This document shows, piece by piece, positions 49,400-62,720 of a stretch of 64,000 bases of DNA (positions within the stretch are counted from its first letter, which is position 1; each line of letters begins with the position of its first letter). The position numbers and the translations under genes were made by a program. Under the pieces are notes generated by a model. The model was not told the origin of the DNA. It searched no databases and was given only the letters and a program-made list of their open reading frames with translations. Source of the stretch: Urechis unicinctus (Eukaryota; Annelida; Polychaeta; Xenopneusta; Urechidae); the NCBI GenBank assembly GCA_034190875.2, contig CM067355.1, positions 31,976,335 through 32,040,334 on the forward strand, given 5' to 3'.

Positions 49400-52300
49400 C
49401 AGCCCCTCTCACTTGGTATTTCGAGCCGAATAAAATTTGAATTAAGGCAAAACAGATAACCACATAGCTGACGCCGAGTCAATTCATGTATATGTGAATC
49501 AGGCGAGCATAGGGTGGGCGTGAGGGCACCCTACAAACCCCAGAGCAGCCCTACATGGTCAATTGAGTTCAAAATGGCGTAATATTGATATAACCACAGC
49601 AACAAACCTGATACCGGTGACGTCACTGGCCGAGTATAGACGCAAAGCATCATGCAATGGGTCAGAGAACATGAAATACTAGTCAGTTATAATAACCTCA
49701 TGCAATGTGACTCGTACTACTCAAAGGGGTGTGGGCGAATTATACTCACTGTTATATCTGTGTCGGTCCGTTCCCAGAACTGACCTCAATGGGCAGCTTT
49801 CAGTGAGTTGTCAAAATCAGGAATGGATTCCGAGTTTGAGCAAGCCAAGGGTCCAGGCAGCTGAAATACGTGGATGGTTGAACTCTTGCATTAAACACCT
49901 ACTGATTAATACACGGACTGATAAACTCACGTGAATGTACTAATTAATTTACTTCATGGATATTCTTCCATTATATTTAAATTAGGAAGGAGAGATTGGA
50001 GCCCACTCTCCACCGACACGATAGTGCAGGGATTGTCAGGGTCAAAAAAGATCGCAAGCTCTGATTTGTCGAGCGTGAGCTCATAGGTTTTTCGACAAAA
50101 AGATCCAACAGTTGGAAATCAATACAAATTGATGCTTGAAAATTTTAACCACGCATAGCTTTTTTTTAAACAAAATGAATAAATATGTTCTGTCGCAGAC
50201 ACTATCACTATTAACGTTCCCACGGATTTTACATGAATAATTGGTCCAACGGTCGGTGTTAATGTATCAGCAGAAAGCGTGATTGAGAATACCGACCAAT
50301 ACTGACCGTATCTTCACGGTCGGTGATGCCTTTGCATAATAGACTAAGCATCTATATTAGTCTAAATGAAAATTATTTCCCTCACTTTTCGCAAATACTA
50401 ACATTTCGACCCTACCACTAACCCCTTCCCATCCTCCAGCCTCTTGGGCCCCAAAAAAGTGCCGATAGGGAGCGCTTATTTAACCTGGGGCCCGTCAAAA
50501 AGTAAGGTTGATATTCTCAGTCGCACCTCCAGCTGCTAATGTTACTTCTGACAAAATACAATATGCAACAGCATTTACTTATATCAGCAGTGTTTTGTGC
50601 CGAGATACCTATAGTCCGTGAACAATGTACTATATCAATGTCTTAGATTGTCATTTTTTGAAGCAAACACCTAACAATTGCAATGCGTTAAAATGTTTTG
50701 TGGGCATTCTGCTTCGATATGATCGTTTATTATTCGGCAAAAACAGATTCAAAACACCATTTACGGTACGCTACGAACTGTTCATACAGCGTCGCCAAGG
50801 AAAAGCTTGTTACGAGTAGCAACAAGACGGGGTACGGGAAGAACTACTTCCGGGTCACCGGGAAACGGCCAATTGCAATGCTTTAAAATGTAAGCCCGCG
50901 GTTCAGAGTACGGGGGTCTCCATTATAAACTGACCATGGTGAGATTTCATTTGGGGTAGGACGGGGTAATGTATGGTTGCTTGTACGACGTATAAGCAAT
51001 GTTATGTTAAAATTATTGTATTCTTGTAGACTTCTTCTGACTGTTAGGGGCAGTGAGGATGGGGTAAGAGGTGTGTGTATACTATTGTGAGTCAGTTCGA
51101 TTAGGATTGTTAAATCAAAGCTTATCTGCTTATACTTTTTCAATTAAATCTCGTCAGGTATGTGATATAACAGATGATCTTTGTTTTCAGCTGTACCCTT
51201 TCAGATTGATGAAAACCAGTGATTTGAGAGGGAATATGATGTATTATTCGATATATCAATGGAGGTATATTGTGGTAACATTTTGTTTTTAATACTGGAC
51301 AAAAACTTATATTCAATTTCTCATTAAACTTCTTTCCTGCCTCTGGACAGCTACACAAAGATAAGCCAAGTATGTGATTGAAAAATATATCCGTTATTGA
51401 ATTTCACTTTTAATTATTAAAATGTACATCTGCTGAAAATGTGCTCAATAATAATTGAATACTCTAATTTTAATATCAATATTTATTCTCAAGAATGATC
51501 AGTTCCTGTCATCAAGTTTTGTAAAACCGCTGAATAAAATTATGTCACCAATTCCCATATCTAGAATGTGTCAAGTGAATCCACCTATAATTTTTTTCTC
51601 CAGTGTCAAGTGTTTGCATTCATCCATGGCGAGTCGTAAAATTCACAAAGACCGAACATGCACATAGAGATATTTATTATGCTTCCAATGCCTTTTGATT
51701 CAGTCAAATCTTTTGTCTCAAATGGCCAGTGCTATACGTAGGTCGAAAATCTCTTTTTACAATGCAATTAGAGGTCAACTGTAGTAATAGATAGGTAATG
51801 AATGTGTGTTGTGTCTTTTGAGTTCAGTGTACGTAAAATTTACAGAGTGAGCTATAGAGATTTGGAAGTAGAGTCACATAAGCAGAGGCCACGTGTGACT
51901 TTCGCGAATTGTGTTAGCTTTTGAATTTGTTATGCTAAGGGATGATTGCTCCAGTAGGGTGCTAGAGAGTGCTGGAAGAAGGTTTGTCGCGACAAGTGGG
52001 CTGCTCCAGCACATGATAGTTGCAGAGTAAATAACCCTGGAGGTTCCTGGATGGTAAGTGCTCATGAAAGGTGGTAGTATAATACCATTAAGAGAGCAAG
52101 GAATAATGATAGTGGCGGGGGTATTTGTTTTTTTAATTAATAATGTGAAATTACGTTGTGTTGATAATGGTAATGATGGCTGAAGCATTCGCTATCTGTT
52201 GTGATGGTATCGTGGGAGGGGGGGGGGAGTGTTGGAGATGGGTGTGAGGGTGGGTGTTGATGGGTAGTTGGTTAACGTTATGATGTATCGATTTGTACTA

Positions 52301-52690
52301 GAATGCATACTTCGGATGAAAAAGCGTCGTCGATATTTTTCCGCGATATGTTATGTTGTCTTTTAAAACGTGGTGGGTATTGTGTTGATTGATGGGTTTA
52401 GTTGTGCAAGTGGTTGTTGTCTCTGTGTGGCATCGAAATATGTAGTGACAGTGGACGTAGTTCGAGTGTTTGTATGGATCAGTGGATGGATGGTCGATAT
52501 TATAGTAGTTGCCTGGGCGAAAGTTTGTGAAGATGGATTCTTTGAGTACGCTTTTATGTGTTGTCTTTGCGGTATTGTTGACTTTCGGTTGTATTTAATG
52601 TTGGAGATTATGAAGATTTGTGAATGTGTTGGTATTTGTGTGATATTCCTTGCGGTGACTGGTGTGTATAAATAGAGACCTACAATAGGT
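49400..52690. other. No gene recognised
   Basis: Unique, AT-moderate sequence with only short open frames on both strands, none with family motifs or convincing splice sites. A run of G lies at 52216-52228, with G/T-rich sequence to 52680. Confidence 0.45.
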
Positions 52691-53750
52691 ATGTGGCAAT
52701 CCCAAGCGGTAGGCGTGGGCCGATGTCCGCAGACCGCAGCTTGGGTCTCTCGCTTATCCCGCGCAGGGCGATCAATGATATCCTGGCTACGGATTGGCTG
52801 TTGTAGAGATTTCCACAGGGAATTCTTCTATTACGTAGATGGAAACCCCCATTTTCCCCTCGTTTTCGAATTTTTTGATTCCGTCACGTCATTGGGGAGA
52901 TATCGAGATTTACAAATTGTCGTTAGGTTCCGACGCTCCAAAACCTACTTTCTCATGCATAGACATCATCCTAAAGTTAATAGACGTAAAACAACATTTC
53001 ATCTAATAACTGGCCAAGTTTCATCAATATTGGTGGCAGGCAACTTGAGTTATACTTAGCGGAATGTCCCCATGTACATTCAGCAATGGTGTGGGTGTCA
53101 GCTGAACGTCGCAAAAAGCGGCCGCGCTTATCCCGCAATGTTAATAGTATATTTTTAAAACTCCATAAAAACGATAGTTACAGTTTAATCAAATTCTCGT
53201 TTCAAAATATAAATGACCGTTAATGCGTTTTGTCAGAAGCGGATAATTCAAACCAACGGACGTATTAGTCGTCTACCGTGGCGGTCAACATCAAAAGTGC
53301 AATTCGTCACGTCGCACGCAACGCGCCATGGCGCACCAAGTAGCTCAGGCTGCCGAGTCCAGATCAAAAGAATGCAGCAACGGACAAACTGTCTCTGTCT
53401 CTGTTCTTGACTGTATATAAGATTACCCTCGCACATCTACATTCATTATAACTCAAATTTTCATTGAATTATCTTGAAAAACTAAAAAGTTATGGCCAAT
53501 TCATTTCCCAGATCACACCATTTTGGCCTAGTCAATGCAAAACAGAGGGACAAATTTGTTAGTATTCATTGGACTAAAATCAACATAACTTTCTTGTTTC
53601 ATAACATATTTTGACAATCTTGGTGTCATTTTTTTTTCTTTTATTAAGCTCTATCAGAATAAAAAAAAAATTAAACTCAATTCTAAAATTATTTTTTATT
53701 TGTCACATACCTACCTACAACCGGCTTCTAAGTTCTATCTCCACGGAGTT
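52691..53750. other. No gene recognised
   Basis: An open frame at 52691-53059 (plus) has mixed composition but no recognisable domain. The rest is AT-rich non-coding. Confidence 0.4.
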
Positions 53751-53754
53751 TTGG

Positions 53755-53822
53755 TCAACTCGTACCCAGACCAACTCGTACCCAAACCAATTCGTACTGA
53801 GACCAACTCGTACCCAAGTTTT
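53755..53822. repeat. 17-bp minisatellite, four copies
   Basis: CCAACTCGTACCCAGA-type units in tandem. Confidence 0.85.
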
Positions 53823-54041
53823 ACGATTAATACCAGACTCACGTGGGATTCACTAATGTACAATAATGTTGAGTATAAACATCATCAATATAAATTTCCT
53901 TTATTTTGACAAGCAATCCCATATATGTTGTCGCCCTAAACAGATAAACAACTCTCATTGCGGACGTACCATGCCTAAAATAGCCCATTGCTCGCCTGTC
54001 ACAAGCGACCATAGCGCAGCGTCCGAGGCGTGGTGTACGTG

Positions 54042-54116
54042 GCCTTGGGTAGGGTAGGGTAGCGTCGGGTAGGCTAGCGTAGCTTGGGTAGGGTAGCGTC
54101 GGGTAGGGTAGGGAAG
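54042..54116. repeat. GGGTAGGGTAGCGTC simple repeat
   Basis: Short degenerate G-rich array. It resembles telomeric repeats superficially but the unit is irregular. Confidence 0.85.
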
Positions 54117-54118
54117 CT

Positions 54119-54550
54119 TTGGGGAGGAAGGGGAGGGGACCTACAGAAAGTTGTTGGAGAAGACAACAGACCCCCACACTCCTGGATCTACTTCAGTACG
54201 TTGACTCAGTGCAATCCTCTGTGTGGGAGGTCTCCAGCTTTATGAGGGCTACGAGGACCAACAATGACGTCGAGGGAGTAAATGCCAGAGCTGGAAGATC
54301 AAGCCTCCATTTCTACGCATTACTTTGTTCAGGAAGCAATGCTGGACCCGATTCTATGTCTTTGGTGTCCGAAGGGAAGTTGTGCCGTCAACAGAAGAAT
54401 TCCACGCGACAAACCCAAGGGAAAATCTTCACAGCACACAGGTTGCCCCTATTAGTCACCTCTTATAACATGCAGTAGGATACAGAGGGGCTATTCTACC
54501 CCCAGAGGGGTACTTTATGGTGGGACGAAAGTTAATGTTTAGCTTGTGGA
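54119..54550 (+). mobile_element. Possible SINE or retroelement fragment
   Basis: 54205-54255 (CAATCCTCTGTGTGGGAGGT then CTCCAGC..TTTATGAGGGCT) recurs inverted at 56458-56512. The end (CACCTCTTATAACATGCAGT, then GGGGCTATTCTACCCCCAGA) resembles a conserved tail sequence that I associate with metazoan SINEs, a recollection I cannot verify here. No internal promoter boxes were identified. Confidence 0.3.
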
Positions 54551-54969
54551 TGTAGCTCACATCTTTAAATAGTGAAGATTTGATGAATTCAACATTTGGT
54601 AGCTTTAGCAAAATTATTCACAAAAGTTAGTTAGTTATAGGGTGTGCAAAAAGATTTACAGCCACCATTAATGTGGTTCTTGGTTTAAGTAGGACCTGTG
54701 CCACTTCTCAACGAGTGGATGTGAGTGAATGAAAGAGATTTTTGGTTTGTATCATGTGTATTCCAGCCTAATAACAGTGATCAGCATAGATTCGGCTAAT
54801 TAAAATTTGCCGCACAAAATAAAAGATGACATTATTTAGTTGCTGCTTATATTTCTGCCTTGAAGATTGAGTCATTGTGGAGTATTCTGAAGGCTTTGTT
54901 CACTTTTAGTTGTGTGATTGTGTATTGTCTTAATTGTGTGGTTTAGGTTGTCCTGATGGGGCTCTGTCC

Positions 54970-56050
54970 ATACTGAGTGGGTCAACCAACTCAACCACTA
55001 ATATTGTGGGTTTGTGAAGTCAGATTCCACCTCAATGCTCCCTACAGACCCGCCACTGCAGGCTGTGAACCCACACAAGGCCATATGTCATGCCCTCATC
55101 ACGCCCATTTGCTGAAAACATGTGAAATTGATCTTGCTTCACCCTACACCATACTTTTAAAAGATCTATCTAAGACTGTAGTGCCAGCCTGGAAAGCATC
55201 AACCATCATGACAGTAGCAAAGAAACCGAAACAGGATGTGCTCAATGACTTCCGGCCAATCACACTATCAGGCTATGAAGTGCATGGAGTGTCAGGTACT
55301 GAAGCATCTCACCATGGATCTGCACCAATTCGGGTACCGGCAGCTAGGAGCGTTGAGGACTACACGTCTCCTCAAGCACTGTGTGCACCTGGTGACTCTG
55401 CTCATCTGCTGTTTGTTGACATTAGCCAAACGTTTAACAACATGAGGCCAACCACACGGTTTAAAATCTGAATGGACACTTGTCTGTGTAACTGGATCAG
55501 GAATGTAACGAGGACAAAGAAGATGATGAAGGACTTGAGAAGAGGGGAAAGACATGCTTATCAAGACTGTCTGAGTCGACCAAGCACTACCTACGACTCC
55601 TTTGGAATGACCATCTCAGATGAACTGCTCACATCACAAAACTCACCAAGAAAGCTATGAAGCGGCTGTACCGCCTACAACAGCTCTGTGAGTTTCACAT
55701 CAGCTTGCAACTGATGAAGTTCTTTTACTGATGTGTCATAGAGTCTGTGGTTGTGTTCAGCCTTGTAGTGTGGAAGTAATGCCACCTCCTCCAACAGAAG
55801 ACTCCTTGAACGAGTCACTACCCGTGGGGGTTGGATCCTCAGGGCCGATTAGACGAGCTGGGAAGTGCTATACATTCGTCAAGTGAGCATGTTGGGAAGC
55901 AGGATCTCAACGGCCAGGTGACATCTACTGAGAAAACACTTCATCCTGGTCCCAACGGGAAGGAGACTCAGGCAGTTGTCAGCAAGATGTAACAGACTGT
56001 CCAAGTCGTTTGCGTGTGAGGCTATTGGACTGCACAACACCTTATAAGCA
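54970..56050 (+). pseudogene. Non-LTR retrotransposon reverse transcriptase, second decayed copy
   Basis: KKPKQDVLNDFRPITLSGYE and HLLFVDISQTFNNMRP match conserved RT blocks (the second contains the first catalytic Asp). In a neighbouring frame LHQFGYRQLG shows a frameshift between them. Further on, LTKKAMKRLYRLQQLCEFHI and CVIESVVVFSL match the thumb region of such elements. Stops and frameshifts show it is dead. Its sequence type differs from the copy at 44459. Confidence 0.82.
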
Positions 56051-58750
56051 TGTTATCTATCTTGCACCTCACCTGTCATAATGCGCTCCTGCCATATGTA
56101 AGATCATAACGTCCTTATACATCATAACATAATTTTTTTGCATGCTCTGTTTTATTATTATTTATTATGTACTGTGTGGAATATTTTTAGCATCTGCTGT
56201 TTGTATATTTGTAGATGACCTATGATCCTGCGTGCACCTCATTGCCATTGTTGAAATAATATTTTGGTGTAATTTTGCTATGTTGATGGTGTCTCAGAGT
56301 TGAATGTTTATAGTGCTTCTACTGTGCCTGAAACCTGATTGTTTGTGGAGGTATCACGCCCGTCTATTATTGATAATTGTTTCAAATGTTTTGCATGTGT
56401 TTGTAGTTAGGCTGTCATCTGTTCACCATCTACACCAACCTCTGTTTACCATCCACACTAGCCCTCATAAAGCTGGACCAGCTGGAGAACTCCCACACAG
56501 AGGATTGCACTGTGTCTCTAGGGGATGTGTTGATTGGGGGACTTGTATGAGTTAAATGTTTGGATGAAGGAGCTTTGTTTCCGTTGTGTAGGGTATTTCC
56601 TGGGGGACCAGAGTTCAACAGTTGGTTCAGTATTTGTAGTGTTACTTCTTTGGCTGTTTGTGACATGTTTTTGATGCAGGAGCAGTTGATGTGGTCTGGG
56701 GCTATCTTGTTGTTGAGTGCATTGAGTTCTTGTATTGTAAGTGGGTCATTGGCTGGGTGTTGTAGTTCAGGTGGGTGTTGTTGAGTGCGTTATTGGGTGG
56801 GTGTTATTGTTTGCTTGTATACTTTCAAGTAGGTTATCTAGTGGGTGTTGTAGAGTGGGTCATTTGGTGGGTATTGATGTTTAGGTGTTGCTGAGTGTGT
56901 ATGTGTTTTTGTTTGAGTTGTTGTTTGTGGTTATTGAATGTAATTATGTTGATTGGAAGCTGCTTGTTGTCGGCAGGTGTGAGGCTATTAGGTGAGGCCA
57001 GGTATTGTGTTGGTGTTGATGCCTTTTAGTTTTTATGACAGTTTGCAGAGTTGTGTATTGCATTTCAGTGTCATTGTTTTGGATGTCTTGTAATAAATGG
57101 CATTGATAAGCTTTTTGGTTAAAGAAGGCAGGGTGATGGTAAGAAGAGAATCAAAGTGCTGTGCAAATAATAATAATACTAGTGTTGAATCACATATGAA
57201 CCTAGCAGGCTAGCTGTGCGCCTGGATTGTAATACCCAACAATTTATCCACCTCCATACACACACTCAGTATATTATGTGTGCTTTGATTAGCACCAATA
57301 AGTGTTATGAGTTGATCTGGTTTGGAGCGCGATCAAAAATGACCACAGCCAGACATGACTGCCGTGTAAATCTTAATTTGATCAAAAAGTAACTCTTTCC
57401 TCTTTATCAGTTTTAATGTCTTCAACTTCATCTCTCTCTTCTCCTTCAACGATACGTTCAGCAACATCCTTACTTAGCAGAGCAAACCTAAACCATACTG
57501 AACAACATTAATTGGAGTGGCATCATGGGTATAATCTGAGGTCTCATTGCCTGCCACTTGCCATCTAAGTACCACCCATTTCTGAAACATATTGTGCACT
57601 AGGCACCAATTTGGCTCTATCTAGCCAATAAAAAAACCCTCTTTCGTGGGTAAAGTTGTTAAGCATATACATTGGCAAGAAAAGTCATTTATTATTTAGA
57701 TTGAATGCATGAGCATACATGCACAGAACCCATAGATTTCTTTGGAAATCTGGAATGAAGATTTTCAGCAGTATGCAGAGGAAACAGTGCCTGGTGGCTA
57801 GGAAGGTTATTGCGCTGGCCAACACATGTGTTATAATACTATTCTGGCTCATACATTCTTAAAAAGCCTCCCCGCTTGATTATCAACACGAGAGCCCAAG
57901 CTGCCATCCTTAATTGCACTTCAATTTAAGGCAATTTCTAGAGGCAGTCTCCAAAGTGACATACACCTTTGACGCTTAATCTCACGCATGCTTTGCCGCC
58001 ACCCGAAATCCAGTAATTTGTGAGTCCAGGTTTAAATTATAAGAAGACTCTTCAAACTTGTCTTCTTCCACGCAGCGCTAACTTGACACAATGATATCAT
58101 CAATTATATTCATAATTATTTTGCCTCTATGTATGCAGATAATAAGACAAAATCTTACTATAAGTGAAGTCAACTGCGCTATTATCGCACCGTCTGGCAT
58201 ATCATGCGGACACACGTAAAATTAGCGACCCTTTATGTTACACATTACCCATAACGCTAATCTTATATCATTCAAGTATATGCGGGGTATAATCTCATGA
58301 AGGAATCTGCAGCTTAGGGAAGACGTGCGTATTTATCAAAATAATTAATGGAGAAGTATCGTTCACGTTTAATTCTCAATACAAATATATATGAGATGTT
58401 TATATAGATCTTCTCCCGCACGTACAACACATGCTATGAAAGTGTCACACCGTTGTGTGTCCGGACGTACATGTTTGATAGTGGCCATTTGCAACATATA
58501 TATATACTTTCCTGCACAATTATTCTAAACAGACTCTCCGCATCATAGCTTTCTTAAAACACTACTTGGGCAATAACCGTCACTCATTTACCCGCGCTCC
58601 AAACACCCCATGCAGATGTTATAATATTACACAAAAGTGACATACTAACTCATACGCACACATTGAACACCCATGTTTTTAATATACCATACATTACCCA
58701 TAATCAAGACACACTGATCGCTGCCGTAAGTTAATTTGTTCCCAGGTATA
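56051..58750. other. No gene recognised
   Basis: Includes the inverted partner (56458-56512) of the segment at 54205, a G/T-rich degenerate region of GTGGGTGTTG units (56690-56960), and AT-rich unique DNA. Confidence 0.45.
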
Positions 58751-58751
58751 T

Positions 58752-59072
58752 TTAAGCCATACAAGAAGGAGATAGCGCCTTCACCCGACGCGCCAACACC
58801 TTGAAGCCAAAGCTTACGTCTCCCTGACCAAGAAACTCATTCATGGGTGTAGCTGTCAGTTCTTCCTGGACATGGCTTATGCATGTGCCATACTCCTTAA
58901 GCAGGACCTCCAGGATGACAACAGCATCAGGGAACATCAAACAGATTATCATCCACTTGAAATGAGGAGAACTTTTATGAACATTAGTTATAATTCTAGA
59001 ATCGTTTAATGCTTGGAAAGAGTACTTCTGGAAGGCTTCGTTGCTGCTGTACATACAGTAGTGAACTTCCAT
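58752..59072 (-). other. Exon-like fragment of an unidentified membrane protein
   Basis: On the minus strand CTCCTCATTTCAAG|TGG is a good acceptor. The following 46 codons encode a hydrophobic stretch (WMIICLMFPDAVVILEVLLK) and then EYGTCISHVQEELTATPMNE, ending at GAC|GTAAGC, a good donor (about 58829-58969). The open frame itself spans 58752-59072. The hydrophobic segment is a plausible membrane helix. I could not assign a family or find neighbouring exons. Confidence 0.35.
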
Positions 59073-60045
59073 GGTCTTTCCTTTAAAAATAGTAATTTCG
59101 TTTACTCAGTGAAAGGTTTTGCGTTCAATATAAGTGATGATTTATCAAAAAATAAGCAGAATTAACACTCTGTCCATCTTGTTTCTCCTTTGATTGCCCG
59201 TTGACATCATTCTGGTCCAAAAAGGACTGAGTTGGCATGTTGGCCTGTTCACTTCCTACACCAGAGTGGACCTTGTGAGCATGGTCGCAGTTACCGTCCA
59301 AAGGGAGGTAAAGCTACATACTTGTCTGATCAAGAAGAAAATTAAGTTAGAATAGGTAGATAAGTCTGTCATTATATTCAAATATGTGTAATATATCACA
59401 AGCATTCTTTACAAGAGCTTACTGATTGAATTCTGCCAGTTTTAGACCTCGTCTTGTCGTAGACTCAAGGGCGAGAAACGTAGCAGAAACCCCAAGAGTC
59501 TGGGACGCATACTATATTGTAATATTACTACAACCGATACAGGTATTATTACAATGTAAGTGCAAGCAGTTTAGGAGTACTGGTACTGTGATAAAATTTC
59601 CGTTTTGAGGATTCCCACAAAGCATGCTAGGAGTGGCTGCAATAACAAGCTTATTTTGTCCTGTAACAAATAACTAATTAATATAAAAACATTTAAATAT
59701 AGATTAAACCAAAAGTAGCCACTTTCCACTAAACGTAATTTCAAAAGATATGGGTCGGCTGCATATTAAACAGAATAATGTGTGCTATAGATTATATTGT
59801 GTCACACATTGGTACAAAACATGGTATCCCTGTCTTATCATACATTTAGAAAATACTGCAACTATTAACACAGCATGCCTGTCTTGGTGAGACTGTAAGC
59901 ACTGGACACAAGCCAAATAGAATATTCAACTTACATGCATACATAATGTCCTTTGATCCAGCCATGCAGTAATTGAATGGATGATTACTAAAGTTGCTTC
60001 AAAGGATGTACTATTTTCCAATGCCCAAAGCTGAAAAATTAACAG

Positions 60046-60246
60046 TTAGCCACAATATAGACTAAATACACAATATGAAATGCACAGAAAATCAAATCCA
60101 TGGAGATTATAAAAGATGGTTTCTGTTTGTTGATTGACCGTTGGCCATGTACCCTTACAATTTTCCTTGTGGCAGGTAGGAAGTCCTGTCTTCTCCTTGT
60201 ACACCTGTTCATTATCTGTCTCCAACCTGAGGCAAAATAGGATCAA
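60046..60246 (-). other. Exon-like segment inside the dispersed repeat, copy 2
   Basis: Counterpart of 13655-13855, with E-to-D and K-to-T changes and the frame kept (ETDNEQVYKEKTGLPTCHKE). Acceptor and donor positions are conserved. Confidence 0.3.
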
Positions 60247-60361
60247 ATATTTACATAATATGAAGGACTAATTGATATGTTGGCATGACAGGTGGGAAGG
60301 AAGTATCAACGATTGAATAGAATATAACATCCAACCACAAATTATCTGGTCAGTTATTGAT

Positions 60362-61067
60362 TAGTCAAGGTCCCCCAGCCTGATGGCTGCGGGCGCTTTT
60401 TACATGTTACTGATATTCAATAGTCTCGCCTTCAGGTGTGGGAGACCATAATGTCTTGAACTGGACAGGCATCCCAGATTTGGGATGCTCCAATCACAAG
60501 CCGTGTCTCTCGGTCTCTCTCCATACTTTTGAGTCGTTGTCTCTCATTGGTCTATTCTACAAGTTCCGAAGAACTTGTCCAACCGGCCGAGTGATTTTTA
60601 TGAGCCGGGCACACATTCTACAACACTCCGATTTGTTGTTTCACGCTGAGTGGCACCGTTTATCACACAGTCGACGAGGAAGCAGACACACAGCTGGTTC
60701 TTTTTAACTGACTATCACGTAAACATACTATCGTGCAGCTACGCGATAAAAGCGCTGGTTGTAGTTCCAATTTGAACTTTTGAAGACGCCGATAGTTCCA
60801 GAAGACCTTCAATGTGTTCTCATTGGATGCAGACCACTACAATGTCCATGACGTCACATGGAACCGAAGGGTGCGTATCACAAGCCAGTTTCATGAGCCA
60901 GGCGCAATTAAGGTCAATCCGGGTCACAACCTTTGTGTTGATTGGTCACGAAGATCAACGAACGTGTCTAATGAATATTCGAACGCGCCACTTTTAGACC
61001 TTGTCTGGTCGTAGACTCTAGGGCGAGAAGCGTAGCGGAACCCCTAGAGTCTGGGACGCAGCAGACT
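60362..61067 (+). mobile_element. Non-autonomous DNA transposon, copy C
   Basis: 706 bp, from TAGTCAAGGTCCCC to GACGCAGCAGACT. A perfect 10-bp target duplication AGTTATTGAT flanks it at 60352-60361 and 61068-61077. The empty site is seen in the other repeat copy near 13970 (CAGTTATTGATAGTCAT), which confirms the insertion boundaries directly. Confidence 0.92.
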
Positions 61068-61108
61068 AGTTATTGATAGTCATAAATAAAATATCACACA
61101 AATCCATC

Positions 61109-61797
61109 AGTCTGCGTCCCAGTCTCCAGGGGTTCCGCTACGCTTCTCGCCCTAGAGTCTACGAAAAGATAAGGTCTTAAACTGGCGCGTCCGAATATTC
61201 ATTAGACACGTTCGTTAATCTTCGTGACCAATCAACGCAAAGGTTGTGACCCGGATTGACCTTAATTGCGCGTGTCTGGCTTGTGAACGCACCCTCTGCT
61301 CTATGTGACGTCATGGACATTGTAGTTGTCTGCGTCCAATTAGAACACATTGAATGTCTTCTGGAATTATGGGGCGTCTCAAAAGTTCAAATTGACACCA
61401 CAACAAGCGCTTTAATCGCTTAGCTGCACGATAGTATGTTTACGTAATAGTCAGTTAAAAAGAACCATTTGTGTCTCCTTCTCTCGCCGACTGTGTGATT
61501 AACGGTGCCACTCAGCGTGAAACAACAAATCGGAGTGTTGTAGAATTTGTGCCCGACCCATAAAAATCACTCGTCCGGATGGATTTCTTCGGAACTTGTA
61601 GAACTAACCAATGAGAGACAACGACTCAAAAGTACCCGAGAGTGACCGAGAGACACGGCTTGTGAATGGAGCATCCCAAATCTGGGATGCCTGTCCAGTT
61701 CAAGACATTAAGGTCTCCTAGACCTGAAGGCGAGACTATTGAATATCAGTAACATGTAAACAGCGCCCGCAGCCATCAGGCTAGGGGACCTTGACTT
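61109..61797 (-). mobile_element. Non-autonomous DNA transposon, copy D
   Basis: 689 bp, inverted relative to copy C, from AGTCTGCGTCCC to GGGGACCTTGACTT. It sits at the same place as copy B in the other repeat unit. Target duplication CAAATCCATC (61099-61108) and CAAATAAATG (61798-61807), decayed at two or three positions. Confidence 0.82.
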
Positions 61798-62029
61798 CAA
61801 ATAAATGGTGACTGACCAGATTATTCAGTCAATGGTAATGTGAAGAGCAATCATTACAAACTCTCCATCACACACTGATGTATGACTGGAATTGCTTCAT
61901 ATACTCCAGAAAGTCTGACAATATTTCATTGCACTGGCTATGCTGTAGATCCTATTCAAATGGAGCACTTATATTGCACTTATAAATGTACACATATATT
62001 ACACTTATAAATGTTTCAGAATGGTCATA

Positions 62030-62720
62030 TACCATATTTCAATGGACTGTAGTAGCTGTACACCATACGTCCATATCATATTTAAATGCACTGGGGGAGC
62101 TGTACAGCATATTTTAATAATCTGAAGCAGCTGTACACACCATATATCAATAGCCTGGAGTAGCCATACACCATTTTTCAATAGACCTTAGAAGCTGTAC
62201 ATCATATTTCAATCGAATGGAGTAGCCATACACCCTTTAATGGACTTTAGTAGCCATACTCAATGTTTCAATGGACTGGAGTAGTCGGGGTTTGTGAATA
62301 GATGGACTTGAGTAGTCGTACGCCAAGTTTCCATGGACTAGAGTAGCCAGGGTACATGTTTATATGGACTTCAGTAGCTGTACGTCATGTTTCAATCGAC
62401 TGGAGTAGCCATACATCATATTTCAATGTACTGGAGGAGCTGTACAGCATATTTCAATGGACCGAAGCAGCTCTACACCATATATCAATAGCCTGGAGTA
62501 GCCAGGGTTCGAATTTAGATGGACTTGAGTAGCCATACACCATATTTCGATGGACTGGAGTAGCCATGCACCATATTTCAACGGACTTGATTAGCCATAC
62601 ACCATATTTCAATGGACTAGAGTATCTGTACACCATATTTCAATGGACTGGAGTGGCTGTGTACCCAATATCAAATGACTGGAATGATTGGTGTTCATTT
62701 TGTAATAGACCGGAGTAACT
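62030..62720. repeat. About 30-bp minisatellite, copy in second repeat unit
   Basis: Same family and largely the same order of variants as 14890-15670, with a few units lost. Confidence 0.9.

Noticed and set aside
54042-54116. Interstitial telomeric repeat
   Set aside because: GGGTAGGGTAGCGTC units are irregular and do not match TTAGGG or another known telomere unit.
60352-61807. A single long foldback element
   Set aside because: Each arm has its own target duplication, and copy 1 of the surrounding repeat carries one insertion without the other.
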